64,000 nt of DNA from Candidatus Fermentithermobacillaceae bacterium (GTDB taxonomy: Bacteria > Bacillota > Sulfobacillia > Fermentithermobacillales > Fermentithermobacillaceae), in contig DUQH01000114.1 in the NCBI GenBank assembly GCA_012837895.1, positions 62,001 through 126,000 of the forward strand, read 5' to 3'. The translations under genes and the position numbers were made by a program. Shown here in pieces: positions 17,961-26,319 of the stretch (the first letter of the stretch is position 1; each line of letters opens with the position of its first letter). The notes beneath the pieces are model-generated. The model was not told where the DNA came from. It searched no databases and saw only the letters and a list, made by a program, of their open reading frames with translations.

Positions 17961-18515
17961 GTGCTGAGAATCACAGGAGGGTATCTGGCAGGAAGAACGA
18001 TATCCTCTCTCCCGGGCGAAGATACCCGGCCTCCCCTTACCAGGGTAAGGGAAGCAGTAGCTAATATTCTAAGTTCCTACATTGAAGAAGCAGTGGTTCT
18101 CGACCTTTTTGCCGGCACCGGCAGTTTCTCCTTTGAACTCTTGTCCAGGGGCGCAAGATCTGCAGTGCTGATAGATAAGAACCCTAAGGCTGTACAAGTG
18201 CTGCGGAAAAATGCAGCCAAGCTGGGCGTGGAACACTTGGTGCAGGTAGTTAGAGCCGACGCCTTGCAGGTGATAGAGAGATTCAAGAAGATAGGTGACC
18301 GCTTTGACGTTATCATTGTTGCGCCCCCGTATTTTACAGGATTAGACCAGGAAGCCATGGCGGGACTTGCCTCGGGAACGCTCCTCAACCCAGGCGGGAT
18401 TGTGGTGCTGCAACAAGCAAAACAAGAGAGGTTTAGCGATAAGTATGGTGTGCTGGCCCTCAAGAGAACTTACCGCTACGGCGATACACGGATATCTACA
18501 TATATAAAGGACTGA
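17961..18515 (+). CDS. rsmD: RsmD-like 16S rRNA methyltransferase
   Basis: 184 residues, normal RsmD length. The N-terminus LRITGGYLAG and RPPLTRVREAVANIL match the family that methylates G966 of 16S rRNA; motif I is DLFAGTGSFSFE. Motif IV reads VAPPY where RsmD and relatives have DPPY, so the acidic residue is replaced by alanine. GTG start with GGAGG seven bases upstream; the frame is open back to 17853 without a good site. The usual partner coaD is absent; the gene stands alone, convergent with dnaE at 18614. Assignment to the family is firm; activity is less certain. Confidence 0.82.
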   Translation: MLRITGGYLAGRTISSLPGEDTRPPLTRVREAVANILSSYIEEAVVLDLFAGTGSFSFELLSRGARSAVLIDKNPKAVQVLRKNAAKLGVEHLVQVVRADALQVIERFKKIGDRFDVIIVAPPYFTGLDQEAMAGLASGTLLNPGGIVVLQQAKQERFSDKYGVLALKRTYRYGDTRISTYIKD

Positions 18516-18613
18516 GGGTGCTGACCGGCCTTGACGCAATCCCCTGCACTCCTGAATTATCTGCCCGTTTAGAAAGCTATGGTCGTGTAATCCTTGCAGC
18601 ATAATGGTGGGTG

Positions 18614-21600
18614 CTATGACAAAACATACGACAACGGAAACACTGTCTTTGCCGTAACAGAAAACCCGTTCCCACGCTTTTGGACCTGTCCCCATACTCC
18701 CAGAGGCATAAGTTTTCCGGGAAATAGGAATTTGCCGTACTTGGCATAGACGTTTTCGAAACAGGTTATATCGGTTAAGCCGTATTCGTCTTCAAGGGAA
18801 AGAAACACAACAGTCCTTCCGCTCTTGGTAGGAGGCCTGTGAGGCCTTACAGGGATGCCTCCGGCTTTCACAAAATCACCTGGTTTTATACTGGAAAGCT
18901 CACGGCTTGCTATAAATCCCTGCTTTCTGAGCTTGCCGCGCCATATTTCCATGGGATGGGCAGAAACCCCGGTACCGAGGATTTGGTATTCAAAAGCTAC
19001 TTTTTCCCCAAGGGAAAACTCCATTTGCCCAGGGACACCTGCAGCCTTGTGAGTGCAGTAGACGGGATCAGGAAGTGCCAAAAGCATCTCTGCCTGCGGG
19101 GGCGTACTGTCTGCTACCATGCAGGCATCCTTTGCTTGCCACAACAGTGATTTCCGGGAAATCCCAAACTCGTCAAAACAACCGCATAAAATAAGGTTGC
19201 GCAAAATATCCGAATCTAACTTGACGCGCCTGGTGAAATCGTAGAAAGACTTGAACTTCCCTTTTGCTCTTTCACGGATTATAGACGTGATGGCATTTTG
19301 TTTCATGCCACTTATCATTTTGAATGGAATGCGTATGCTCAGACCTGTCACCGCCACATCTTTGCCTGAATGGTTAATTGACGGGCCAAGTACCTCTACC
19401 CCGTGGTTTTTCGCTTCAACACATATAGTGGACACAGGATAGAACCCCATAGGTTGGTTGTTCAGTATAGAACCGTAGAATTCTGCCGGGTAATGCTCAA
19501 TCAGGTATGCGGTTTTGTACGCAGTGGTGGCAAAAGCCCGTGCATGGGCCTCACAGAAACCATAGCTTGCGTAACCCCGTATGCATTTAAATATTTCAGC
19601 CGCAACTTGCTCTGTTACTCCTCTTTTCACAGCTTTTTCAATGAAAAGCCTGCCTATCTTCTCCATTTCATCAAAGGACCTGCCGTGGGTCATAACCCTG
19701 CGCAGCTTATCTGCTTCCCCGGGAGTAAAGCCTGCAATCACTGAAGCGATTTCGATTACCTGTTCCTGAAACAACACCACCCCGTAAGTGTTTTTCAAAA
19801 TCGGCTCAAGCCTCGAGTCCAGGTACGTTATGTCTTCTTCGCCATGGCGCCGCCTGATAAAAGGTTCCACCATATCCCCTTTGATTGGGCCCGGGCGTAT
19901 CAGCGCAACGCTCGCTACTATATCCTCGATGTTCTCAGCGCCAAGCCTTGCCTGGAGCCCCCTTTGTGCCGGGCTTTCCAATTGGAAGATCCCTATTGTA
20001 TCTGCATATTGCAACCGCCTAAACGTAGCTTTGTCGTCCAGGGGTATGCGGTCATAGTCCAATTTCGTGCCCTCAATGAACCCTAGGGAATCTTCAACTG
20101 CCCCCAATGTCCGCAAAGACAGGAGGTCTATTTTGACAAGGCCTAAGTCTTCTACGTCATCTTTGTCGAACTGCAGGATGTTGACGCCCTTGGCCGAAAG
20201 TTCAAGCGGGGAAAGCCAGGTAACAGGAGTCTTGGATATGACGACACCGCCTAAATGAGTGCTTAGAAACCTGGGAAGCCCCGATAATTTGCCTGCTGTT
20301 TCAATGAGGGTTTTGAGCCGCTTTTCAGGGATATCCAAACTCTTTAATTCAGGCAGTGACTTAAATGCGTTCTCAATCTGATAGCCGGGGATATGGGGTA
20401 ACCGCTTAGCTATTATGCCAATCTCATCCTGGGCGTAACCCATAGCTTTCCCTACATCCCTTACAGATGAACGTGCCTGAAAAGTATTGTAAGTGGCCAC
20501 TGATGCCACATGGGCATCCCCGTATTTTTTGTACACATAGGCAGTCACTTCGTCCCTCCGCCTGGCATCGAAGTCAACGTCTATATCCGGCTTTTCACCC
20601 CGTTCAAGGCTCATGAACCTCTCGAACAAAAGATTGTGGGCAATGGGATCCACATCAGTGATTCCAAGGCAGTAAGCTACAGCAGAGTCTGCGGCTGAAC
20701 CCCTGCCTGCATGACGTATGTTTTGTCTAGCGGCAAAATTGACAAGATCCCACACTACAAGGAAATAATCTTCGTAGCCTAACTGTCCTATTATGCTTAG
20801 TTCGTGTTCAAGCCGGGCTTTAACTTCATGCGTTATCTTGCCGTACCTGCCGCCTGCCCCTTGAAACACCAGATGGCGCAAAAAGTGGTTTGATGATTTG
20901 AAGCCCTTTGGATATGCAAAGGCAGGGAAATTCTGAACTCTCAGTTCTAAAGGGCACTCACATTGTTCGGCCAGGGCCCGGGTCATATAAAACGCTTCAG
21001 GATAACCTTTATACTCTGCTTTCATTTCTTCAGAGGATTTTAGATAGTTTTCTGAGTTCAGCCGCCTTTCCGGATGGACGTCTTCAAGTTTGGTCAGCGT
21101 ACGTATACAAGTCAAAATATCGTGGATTTGAAAATCTTCCTTGGTAGCATAGTGCACATTGTTTGTAACCACGGTGGGTAGATTCAGGGATGCTGCCAAT
21201 TCCGAAAGCGATTTGTTCAAGCTCATAGAGCCAGGAAGAAGGGATTCTGACAGTTCAATAACAAACGATTCTTGCCCAAAAATATGTTTGTAGTATTCAG
21301 CAGTTTGCCTGGCTTCTTTGAACCTTTTCTGCAGTATCAAAGACGGGATTAATCCTTTTCTGCATCCTGAGAGCACAAATAACCCTTCCTTGTGTGATGC
21401 CAGCGTATGTAAGTCCGCCATTGGGGACTCACGCTCGTTTCCCAAATGGGCTTGGGTTAAGACGGCACACAAATTCCTGTAACCGGTGTTGTTTTGGCAA
21501 AGCACCGTGAGATGAAAGCCGCCTTCCATAGTTACTTCGCAGCCGATTATGGGCTTAATGCCCGCTTTTTGGGCAGCTTTGATGAACCTTACCGAACCTG

Positions 21601-21730
21601 AAAGTTTGTTATGGTCGGTTAGGGCGATGGCAGGCATGCCCAGGTCAGCGGCCCTTTCCACAAGTTTGGTTATGCCAGAAGCCCCGTCCAGAAAAGAATA
21701 CGGGCTGTGTACATGTAGATGTAAGAACAT
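18614..21730 (-). CDS. DNA polymerase III alpha subunit, error-prone DnaE2-like
   Basis: 1038 residues. The order is PHP domain (HLHVHSPYSFLDG, ALTDHNK), palm (GRGSAADSAVAY; catalytic PDIDVDF with Asp382, Asp384 and Asp386), helix-hairpin-helix region, and C-terminal OB-fold (SGRTVVFLSLEDEYG). The protein stops soon after the OB-fold, shorter than replicative DnaE1, as in DnaE2. Its neighbours, an ImuB-like Y-family protein and a DUF6504 protein, are the partners seen in mycobacterial-type mutasome cassettes, so it is called the mutagenic polymerase rather than the replicative one. Only 3 bp separate it from the DUF6504 gene. A housekeeping role cannot be fully excluded, since no other dnaE is visible here. 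Confidence 0.87.
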   Translation of the reverse strand: MFLHLHVHSPYSFLDGASGITKLVERAADLGMPAIALTDHNKLSGSVRFIKAAQKAGIKPIIGCEVTMEGGFHLTVLCQNNTGYRNLCAVLTQAHLGNERESPMADLHTLASHKEGLFVLSGCRKGLIPSLILQKRFKEARQTAEYYKHIFGQESFVIELSESLLPGSMSLNKSLSELAASLNLPTVVTNNVHYATKEDFQIHDILTCIRTLTKLEDVHPERRLNSENYLKSSEEMKAEYKGYPEAFYMTRALAEQCECPLELRVQNFPAFAYPKGFKSSNHFLRHLVFQGAGGRYGKITHEVKARLEHELSIIGQLGYEDYFLVVWDLVNFAARQNIRHAGRGSAADSAVAYCLGITDVDPIAHNLLFERFMSLERGEKPDIDVDFDARRRDEVTAYVYKKYGDAHVASVATYNTFQARSSVRDVGKAMGYAQDEIGIIAKRLPHIPGYQIENAFKSLPELKSLDIPEKRLKTLIETAGKLSGLPRFLSTHLGGVVISKTPVTWLSPLELSAKGVNILQFDKDDVEDLGLVKIDLLSLRTLGAVEDSLGFIEGTKLDYDRIPLDDKATFRRLQYADTIGIFQLESPAQRGLQARLGAENIEDIVASVALIRPGPIKGDMVEPFIRRRHGEEDITYLDSRLEPILKNTYGVVLFQEQVIEIASVIAGFTPGEADKLRRVMTHGRSFDEMEKIGRLFIEKAVKRGVTEQVAAEIFKCIRGYASYGFCEAHARAFATTAYKTAYLIEHYPAEFYGSILNNQPMGFYPVSTICVEAKNHGVEVLGPSINHSGKDVAVTGLSIRIPFKMISGMKQNAITSIIRERAKGKFKSFYDFTRRVKLDSDILRNLILCGCFDEFGISRKSLLWQAKDACMVADSTPPQAEMLLALPDPVYCTHKAAGVPGQMEFSLGEKVAFEYQILGTGVSAHPMEIWRGKLRKQGFIASRELSSIKPGDFVKAGGIPVRPHRPPTKSGRTVVFLSLEDEYGLTDITCFENVYAKYGKFLFPGKLMPLGVWGQVQKRGNGFSVTAKTVFPLSYVLS

Positions 21731-21733
21731 GAC

Positions 21734-21973
21734 CTAATCAAACACCCTGTAAAGATTCCAATGTTTTTGATTTAAGTAAAGCTCGTAAACGCCGCCTTCG
21801 CCGGCCAGGACCCGGTAAAAAGTCTTTTCCTTTTCATCTTCCCACCATCTGCCTACTTCGTTCCATTTATCTATCACGGCTTTTACAGTTACCCATTTCT
21901 TTATCCAGAAAAACCGCTTTGGGTTCCCTTTTTCGCAAACTACCAAAACCGGCTGGTCCACTATTTTTGACAT
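21734..21973 (-). CDS. DUF6504-like protein of the ImuB cassette
   Basis: 79 residues. The segment from VIDKWNEVGRWWEDE to FYRVLAGEGGVYELY and a final LYRVFD matches the small DUF6504 family, whose members in actinobacteria sit beside dnaE2 and imuB. The first half is a strand-rich FFWIKKWVTVKAV block. The frame is open to a TTG at 22099 inside imuB; the ATG at 21973 fits the family length, though its GGAGG is about 12 bases away. Function is unknown; cofactor of the mutasome by association. Confidence 0.72.
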   Translation of the reverse strand: MSKIVDQPVLVVCEKGNPKRFFWIKKWVTVKAVIDKWNEVGRWWEDEKEKTFYRVLAGEGGVYELYLNQKHWNLYRVFD

Positions 21974-22070
21974 GATAAACCTTACCCTCCTTCCTTTGAT
22001 GTCGCATACCCGCGCACCTGGATTTCTGGAGTCGTGACTAGAGTCCTGAGGGCCAGCTTGAGCCTGAAAG

Positions 22071-23363
22071 CTAGCTTGCAGGCACCTGAGTTTTGCCAAA
22101 CCTTACAGGATCCCAAAAGGCGAGCATTCTTTCACGACGCAGTATCTCAGGCGTAAAAATCTTGCTGTGTTTATGCCCCCATATCAAAGCTGAATCCCCG
22201 TATTTTTGTTCTATGCCGGTTAAAGCTAGTTCAAGGGAAACAGAGGTTTGCGCAATATTCCGGTTGGCAGATTGGCCCAAAACCATCTGGGCCACCGGCA
22301 CCCTGTCGATATCTTTGAATGTAAGTAAAATAGCTGAAACCCGGCACAAAACCTCATGATCCAATTCAGACACCATTTCCTCAAAAAGATGGAAAACCAA
22401 AACCTTCAACGCTTCAAACCTGCACACAGGCCGTACCGACCTCTTTTCCCTGACCACAGGCTTAAGAGCGCCTGATAAAGTTATGATTAAATGCTTGAAT
22501 CCTGTACCACTTTGGATCAATCGCTCTGATACTTCCCGTAACGCAGGCTCAAGTATCTGAGGTGTCAAAGTATCCATAGGGTTTTCTATGGTGACTGCTT
22601 TTTCAATATACGGCTTTGGATACAAAGGCTTCACCTGGGAACGATCCCGGCCGTTTACCCAGTCAATAACCGGATATGCCCAATCACCTATTTGTGACGC
22701 AAGCCGGTTGGCCTGTATTTGCTGCAAGTCTTTGAAAGTACTAAACCCTAAAGCATACAGATGGGATATCATATCCGGTGGCAAGAGCCATAACAGGGAA
22801 AGGGGCATGCCGGTTGAATAAACTGCTTCTTTTCCCTGTTTAATGTCTATGAAGATATAATTTGCGCCTGTCCCTACGTATCCCCACGGCTTTTTACCCG
22901 GCGCTATTTGACGTTCCTGGAATAACTTTTGAGCAATCCACACAGAAGAAGCTTTCGCCAGGAACTTTGACCGGCTTTTTGTAACGATGGCGATATGGAA
23001 CATGCCATCCAACAAGGCAAAAATTTCATCTAATGATTTGCCGTCGGAAATTTCCAGAAAAATCCCGCAACCTTCTTTATCCGGCTCAATAAACGGGGTC
23101 ATTGTTGCAAAGGCATCAAGTATATGCTTGAGCTCATTTGAAGTTGAGTCAGACACCTGGACTATCCTGCACAAAGGCGACGCCAATTTAGCTTGCCTTA
23201 CTGTGTCACCCGGCCTTACTCCATCTTTATATGAGTTTTCGTCACAATCTAAAATGCTGTCTTGAAAAGACACGGCAAGCGGGAGGCCAGGATCGATTTT
23301 GCGGTTAACTTTTTCCTGATACGCCCTTGCCCCTATGAGTTTGAAATAATAAATATCTGGCAT
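22071..23363 (-). CDS. imuB: ImuB-like catalytically inactive Y-family polymerase
   Basis: 430 residues. The Y-family palm start is present but lacks the catalytic acidic residues (the first strand reads DIYYFKLIGAR), while GVRPGDTVRQAKLASPLCRI is the ImuB-type finger signature. A helix-hairpin-helix follows (LYALGFSTFKDLQQIQ, ASQIGDWAYPVIDWVNGRD), then a little-finger-like region. ImuB is an adaptor that brings DnaE2 to the sliding clamp during SOS mutagenesis. AGGTGAT lies four bases before the ATG at 23363; the frame is open upstream to 23483 but that would cover the promoter. No ImuA gene is adjacent. Confidence 0.8.
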   Translation of the reverse strand: MPDIYYFKLIGARAYQEKVNRKIDPGLPLAVSFQDSILDCDENSYKDGVRPGDTVRQAKLASPLCRIVQVSDSTSNELKHILDAFATMTPFIEPDKEGCGIFLEISDGKSLDEIFALLDGMFHIAIVTKSRSKFLAKASSVWIAQKLFQERQIAPGKKPWGYVGTGANYIFIDIKQGKEAVYSTGMPLSLLWLLPPDMISHLYALGFSTFKDLQQIQANRLASQIGDWAYPVIDWVNGRDRSQVKPLYPKPYIEKAVTIENPMDTLTPQILEPALREVSERLIQSGTGFKHLIITLSGALKPVVREKRSVRPVCRFEALKVLVFHLFEEMVSELDHEVLCRVSAILLTFKDIDRVPVAQMVLGQSANRNIAQTSVSLELALTGIEQKYGDSALIWGHKHSKIFTPEILRRERMLAFWDPVRFGKTQVPAS

Positions 23364-23380
23364 GCGATCACCTGTTCGAT

Positions 23381-23394
23381 AGAACACTTGTTTG
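23381..23394 (-). promoter_or_regulatory. LexA-like (Cheo) operator upstream of imuB
   Basis: Read on the minus strand the 14 bp are CAAACAAGTGTTCT, which agree with the Bacillota LexA consensus CGAACRNRYGTTYC at 12 of 14 positions. It sits right after the predicted -10, at about +1 to +14, where LexA would block transcription. Distance to the imuB ATG is 17 bp. A search of this strain's lexA and recA promoters for the same motif would test it. Confidence 0.6.
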
Positions 23395-23400
23395 GTCATT

Positions 23401-23429
23401 ATCATAAATCCCATGGAGGGCGAAGTCAA
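23401..23429 (-). promoter_or_regulatory. sigma-A promoter of the imuB cassette
   Basis: On the minus strand TTGACT (23424-23429) and TATGAT (23401-23406) are separated by 17 bp, a near-consensus housekeeping promoter. Transcription should start near 23394. The rest of 23430-23687 holds no convincing gene. Confidence 0.75.
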
Positions 23430-23687
23430 GGAGTTTCTCAATACTAAAACTTGGTTGTTGAGATAGTCACAATCAGATATCACTACTTAGATATCACGAG
23501 ATTAGGCAGCTATTCATCCTGCTGAAGGAGACGAAGAACGAAGTGACGAATAAAGCATACCCTAGCGGGAAGCACGGCGGTTATGCTGCAACCTTTAGTA
23601 TCGCTCAAGGAAAAGAATACAAGATGGGTAGAAAAGGACGGATGGTATTATTTCCTATTGGATGTGTGATGATAACTGAAAAGAAGG

Positions 23688-24980
23688 TCAAGTCCCGCCT
23701 CTTGTATCTGAAGAAGGTACAGCTTTTTCAGGCGGATACCAACTTGAGTTGAGTTTTTCCATCTTCACCACGTTGCCATCACGTATATACTTCCGCCAAG
23801 TTTCAACCATAAAGCCGCTTCGCAACTTAGGGGTATTCCCGGCGTCACCGTTCCCGCCATCCTCACCGTTTATGCCGTCGCCACCTGTAACGCTATCTGA
23901 AACAGGCTGGGCAGGGATTTCTTTAACCACTCTGGCTTCCAACTCGATAACCAGATCTGGAACCTTTTTGCCGAATACCTTAACTGTCAAACACCCGTCC
24001 TTGGCCTCTGTTTTCAAAATACATGGTGCATCCAAGCAGTTTTTCATTTTGAGGTCCAAAATGTCATAGGCTACCGTGGCATCCAACCCAAGGGGCACGT
24101 AACTTACAGGCATTCCATGGTTATACCGCTCGACGATTTCAAAGCCGGCCTTGAGCAAGGCCACATACAGGGTGGTTGAGACCTGACACACTCCTCCTCC
24201 GTAATCGTCAACCACTTGATCTCCTATGAATACCCCGGCTTTCCTGTATCCATTCTCCTTTGACCTGGGCCCGGTGATCTGGTTAAAGGACAGCACCTGA
24301 CCAGGGCTAATCGTAAGTTCATCCAGAACACTGCTTGCGAGTGATATGTTGTGCGCCCGGTCATTCGTGTCCTGATAATAAGTGGAATAGGAAGATATGA
24401 CCTCAAGAGGAAGATGACTTTCCAGCTGTTCAGTAGTCACTTTGGGCTCTATATAAACCAGAGGCAGGTAAAGCCGGGCCGGGATCTCAGCCCATCCGTC
24501 ACCGGAAACAGATTCAGCCAGTGCATCTTTGTCAACAACAACACCGGGCCTGCTACTTATCACCTCTACCCTGTCATCTTGGGTGATATTGAACGAAGCA
24601 TCGAGGGGATCCTGTCTGAAACGTTCCGCTACCGCATCGAGCCAAGAAGCTTTCCGTTCTTGGTCCACTTGAAGCAAGAGGGGATATCGTCTCTTAGATA
24701 TAAGCCATAGAGGGCGCCTGAGCGCCCTGACGGTATTTTCGATATCAGGGCTAATCCCAATAGATGCCATGGGATATTTCTGTGAATCCCGGTCAAGGCC
24801 TACAAGCTCAAGGGAACGTGATTCCCAAGACAGGGCTTCTTCCAGGACTGAAGCAGCTTGGCTGAAACTCAACCAACCTAAGTCAATTCCACATACCTGG
24901 GTTCCCGGCAACACTACCAGGTAACCTAGGAGGGACATGGATATCAGTACCGCAAGAATGACCCAAAACCGTCGTTTCAT
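23688..24980 (-). CDS. VanW-family protein with peptidoglycan-binding-type N-domain
   Basis: 430 residues. An N-terminal membrane anchor (FWVILAVLISMSLLGYLVV) is followed by a ~200-residue region of the putative peptidoglycan-binding type found in YoaR-like proteins, then the VanW domain from about 235 (DRAHNISLASSVLDE, LSPGQ..FN, YGGGVCQVSTTLY). The C-terminal ~70 residues contain a Gly-Asp-Asn-rich linker. VanW proteins are wall-associated and of unknown activity. The frame is open 57 codons upstream, but GGAGATGGG lies just before the ATG at 24980 and that start gives a normal anchor. It shares strand with, and lies upstream of, the imuB cassette. Confidence 0.85.
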   Translation of the reverse strand: MKRRFWVILAVLISMSLLGYLVVLPGTQVCGIDLGWLSFSQAASVLEEALSWESRSLELVGLDRDSQKYPMASIGISPDIENTVRALRRPLWLISKRRYPLLLQVDQERKASWLDAVAERFRQDPLDASFNITQDDRVEVISSRPGVVVDKDALAESVSGDGWAEIPARLYLPLVYIEPKVTTEQLESHLPLEVISSYSTYYQDTNDRAHNISLASSVLDELTISPGQVLSFNQITGPRSKENGYRKAGVFIGDQVVDDYGGGVCQVSTTLYVALLKAGFEIVERYNHGMPVSYVPLGLDATVAYDILDLKMKNCLDAPCILKTEAKDGCLTVKVFGKKVPDLVIELEARVVKEIPAQPVSDSVTGGDGINGEDGGNGDAGNTPKLRSGFMVETWRKYIRDGNVVKMEKLNSSWYPPEKAVPSSDTRGGT

Positions 24981-25151
24981 TACCCATCTCCGATAATGGA
25001 TTTCCGCCGCTAACAAGACGGGGCCGCCGATCCATATATATTCTGACGCCTGGTGGAAGGATTCCGGGTACAGGGGTATTTGGAAGATGCTCATGAAGGT
25101 ATTCGCGAGGGGTAGATTTGGGTCAGGTATTGATGCACCTCCCGGCCTCAC

Positions 25152-25429
25152 CTGTCCGATAAAGACACAGCTTTTTGGAAACCTGTATGAAAACTAGGCA
25201 GGTCTTTCGGAGGACCGTACCTTTTTGATACAGCTGTCTAGAATCTATACAGCCTCCATCAGAACCTGTACAAGAAAGATACACCTTTTCCAAAACCTGT
25301 ATGAGAATCAGGCAGCATCCCTGCAGAGATGTAGTTTTTTCATACACCCGTTCAAAATTTACACGGCTTCGGGAAAATCTGTAACAAATTCATACAGCTT
25401 TTCTAAGAACCTGTTCGAAAATCAGCCAG
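25152..25429. repeat. Array A2: ten phased CTG-N13-CAG boxes, same family as A1
   Basis: Boxes of 19 bp are centred at 25161, 25192, 25224, 25243, 25275, 25306, 25338, 25357, 25388 and 25420, giving steps 31-32-19-32-31-32-19-31-32 and a 113-114 bp unit. Arms are CTG/CAG or close variants (CCG, CAC), with A/T-rich centres, as in A1. The reverse complement of about 25291-25366 aligns with part of A1, so the two arrays are in opposite orientation. It fills the gap between the sigma-factor 3' end and the VanW start. Confidence 0.82.
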
Positions 25430-25446
25430 ACGGCTGAGACCTTTTA

Positions 25447-26109
25447 CTAAAACGACGCAGCTCTTGCAGAGCCGGCACACTGCCAACCTGAATCCACAGC
25501 CATTCCGGAATCCACGACCATTGCCTGCAACACATTCCTTGCCCTGGACAGCCTGGACTTAACAGTGCCTACAGGGCAGGACATCCGCTTGGCCACTTCC
25601 TTACCCGGGTATTCCAACACGTCGTGGAGCATTACCGTATCCCTGTAGTAGTCAGGCAGAGACTCTATAGCTTTCAGGATAGTATCCCGGCCATCTTGCG
25701 CCTCCAGCAAGTCCAACAATTCATGCTCATCGTCAGCAAACTCAACAGGCTGCTCGTCCCCGTCTCTGCTTATGAGGACCGGCCACGATACTGTGGGTAC
25801 TCTCTTCTTCCTCATCTTGTCTATGCACAGGTTTGTCGCTACCCTTCTCATCCACCTGCCCAAAGAGGCACGCCCCGAATATGTACCGATTGAGGAATAG
25901 ACCCGCAAGAACACTTCCTGGGTCAGGTCTTCTGCGTCCTCCCTGGTTTTCACCATTCCGGACACATGCAGGTAGATCTGTTTGTAGTAGCGGTCATACA
26001 GTATTTCAAAAGCTTCTTCATCCCCCTGGGAAACCTTCCGCGCAAGGGCCAAGTCTTCGTCCACCACGTATTCTGTCGGCTGATATGAGGCTGTTAATTC
26101 TAGAGCCAT
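25447..26109 (-). CDS. ECF-type RNA polymerase sigma factor
   Basis: 220 residues. Region 2 covers about 20-95 (FEILYDRYYKQIY, DAEDLTQEVFLRVY, RRVATNLCIDKMRKKR), a linker of ~35 acidic residues follows, and region 4 covers about 135-205 (LPDYYRDTVMLHDVLEYPGKEVAKRM, GTVKSRLSRAR). No anti-sigma gene with a zinc finger follows: the next downstream segment is array A2. ATG start with a GGAGGGT about six bases upstream. Target promoters are unknown. Confidence 0.88.
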   Translation of the reverse strand: MALELTASYQPTEYVVDEDLALARKVSQGDEEAFEILYDRYYKQIYLHVSGMVKTREDAEDLTQEVFLRVYSSIGTYSGRASLGRWMRRVATNLCIDKMRKKRVPTVSWPVLISRDGDEQPVEFADDEHELLDLLEAQDGRDTILKAIESLPDYYRDTVMLHDVLEYPGKEVAKRMSCPVGTVKSRLSRARNVLQAMVVDSGMAVDSGWQCAGSARAASF

Positions 26110-26187
26110 CGTGCAACCCTCCAGTTATAACTCTCGTCACCACTAATAGTAGAAGGTTCAAGCGGGGAATTCGTCAGCCAAGAGAGC

Positions 26188-26220
26188 AAACTGCCTAGGC
26201 ATTTTGGCCTAGGCAGTTTT
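26188..26220 (-). terminator. Hairpin after the histidine-kinase gene
   Basis: A perfect 13-bp stem, AAACTGCCTAGGC and its complement, closes a six-base loop. It lies 100 bp beyond the kinase stop and before the sigma-factor gene. The stem is symmetric and only a short T-run follows on either strand. Confidence 0.65.
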
Positions 26221-26319
26221 GCGGAGACAGTTGTGAGTAGTCAGTCAGCAGACCGTCAGTAGACTTCTTATCCAATGGATTTGGATTTATGAGCCTGTTG
26301 ATCAGCCTGAATGATAAGA

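Noticed and set aside
23543-23752. Plus-strand ORF of 69 codons with GTG start
   Set aside because: It overlaps the VanW 3' end by 65 bp and its sequence resembles no family; the GGAG upstream is distant.
25447-26109. Anti-sigma partner for the ECF sigma factor
   Set aside because: Searched both sides; the flanks are array A2 and the kinase gene, so no anti-sigma is visible.
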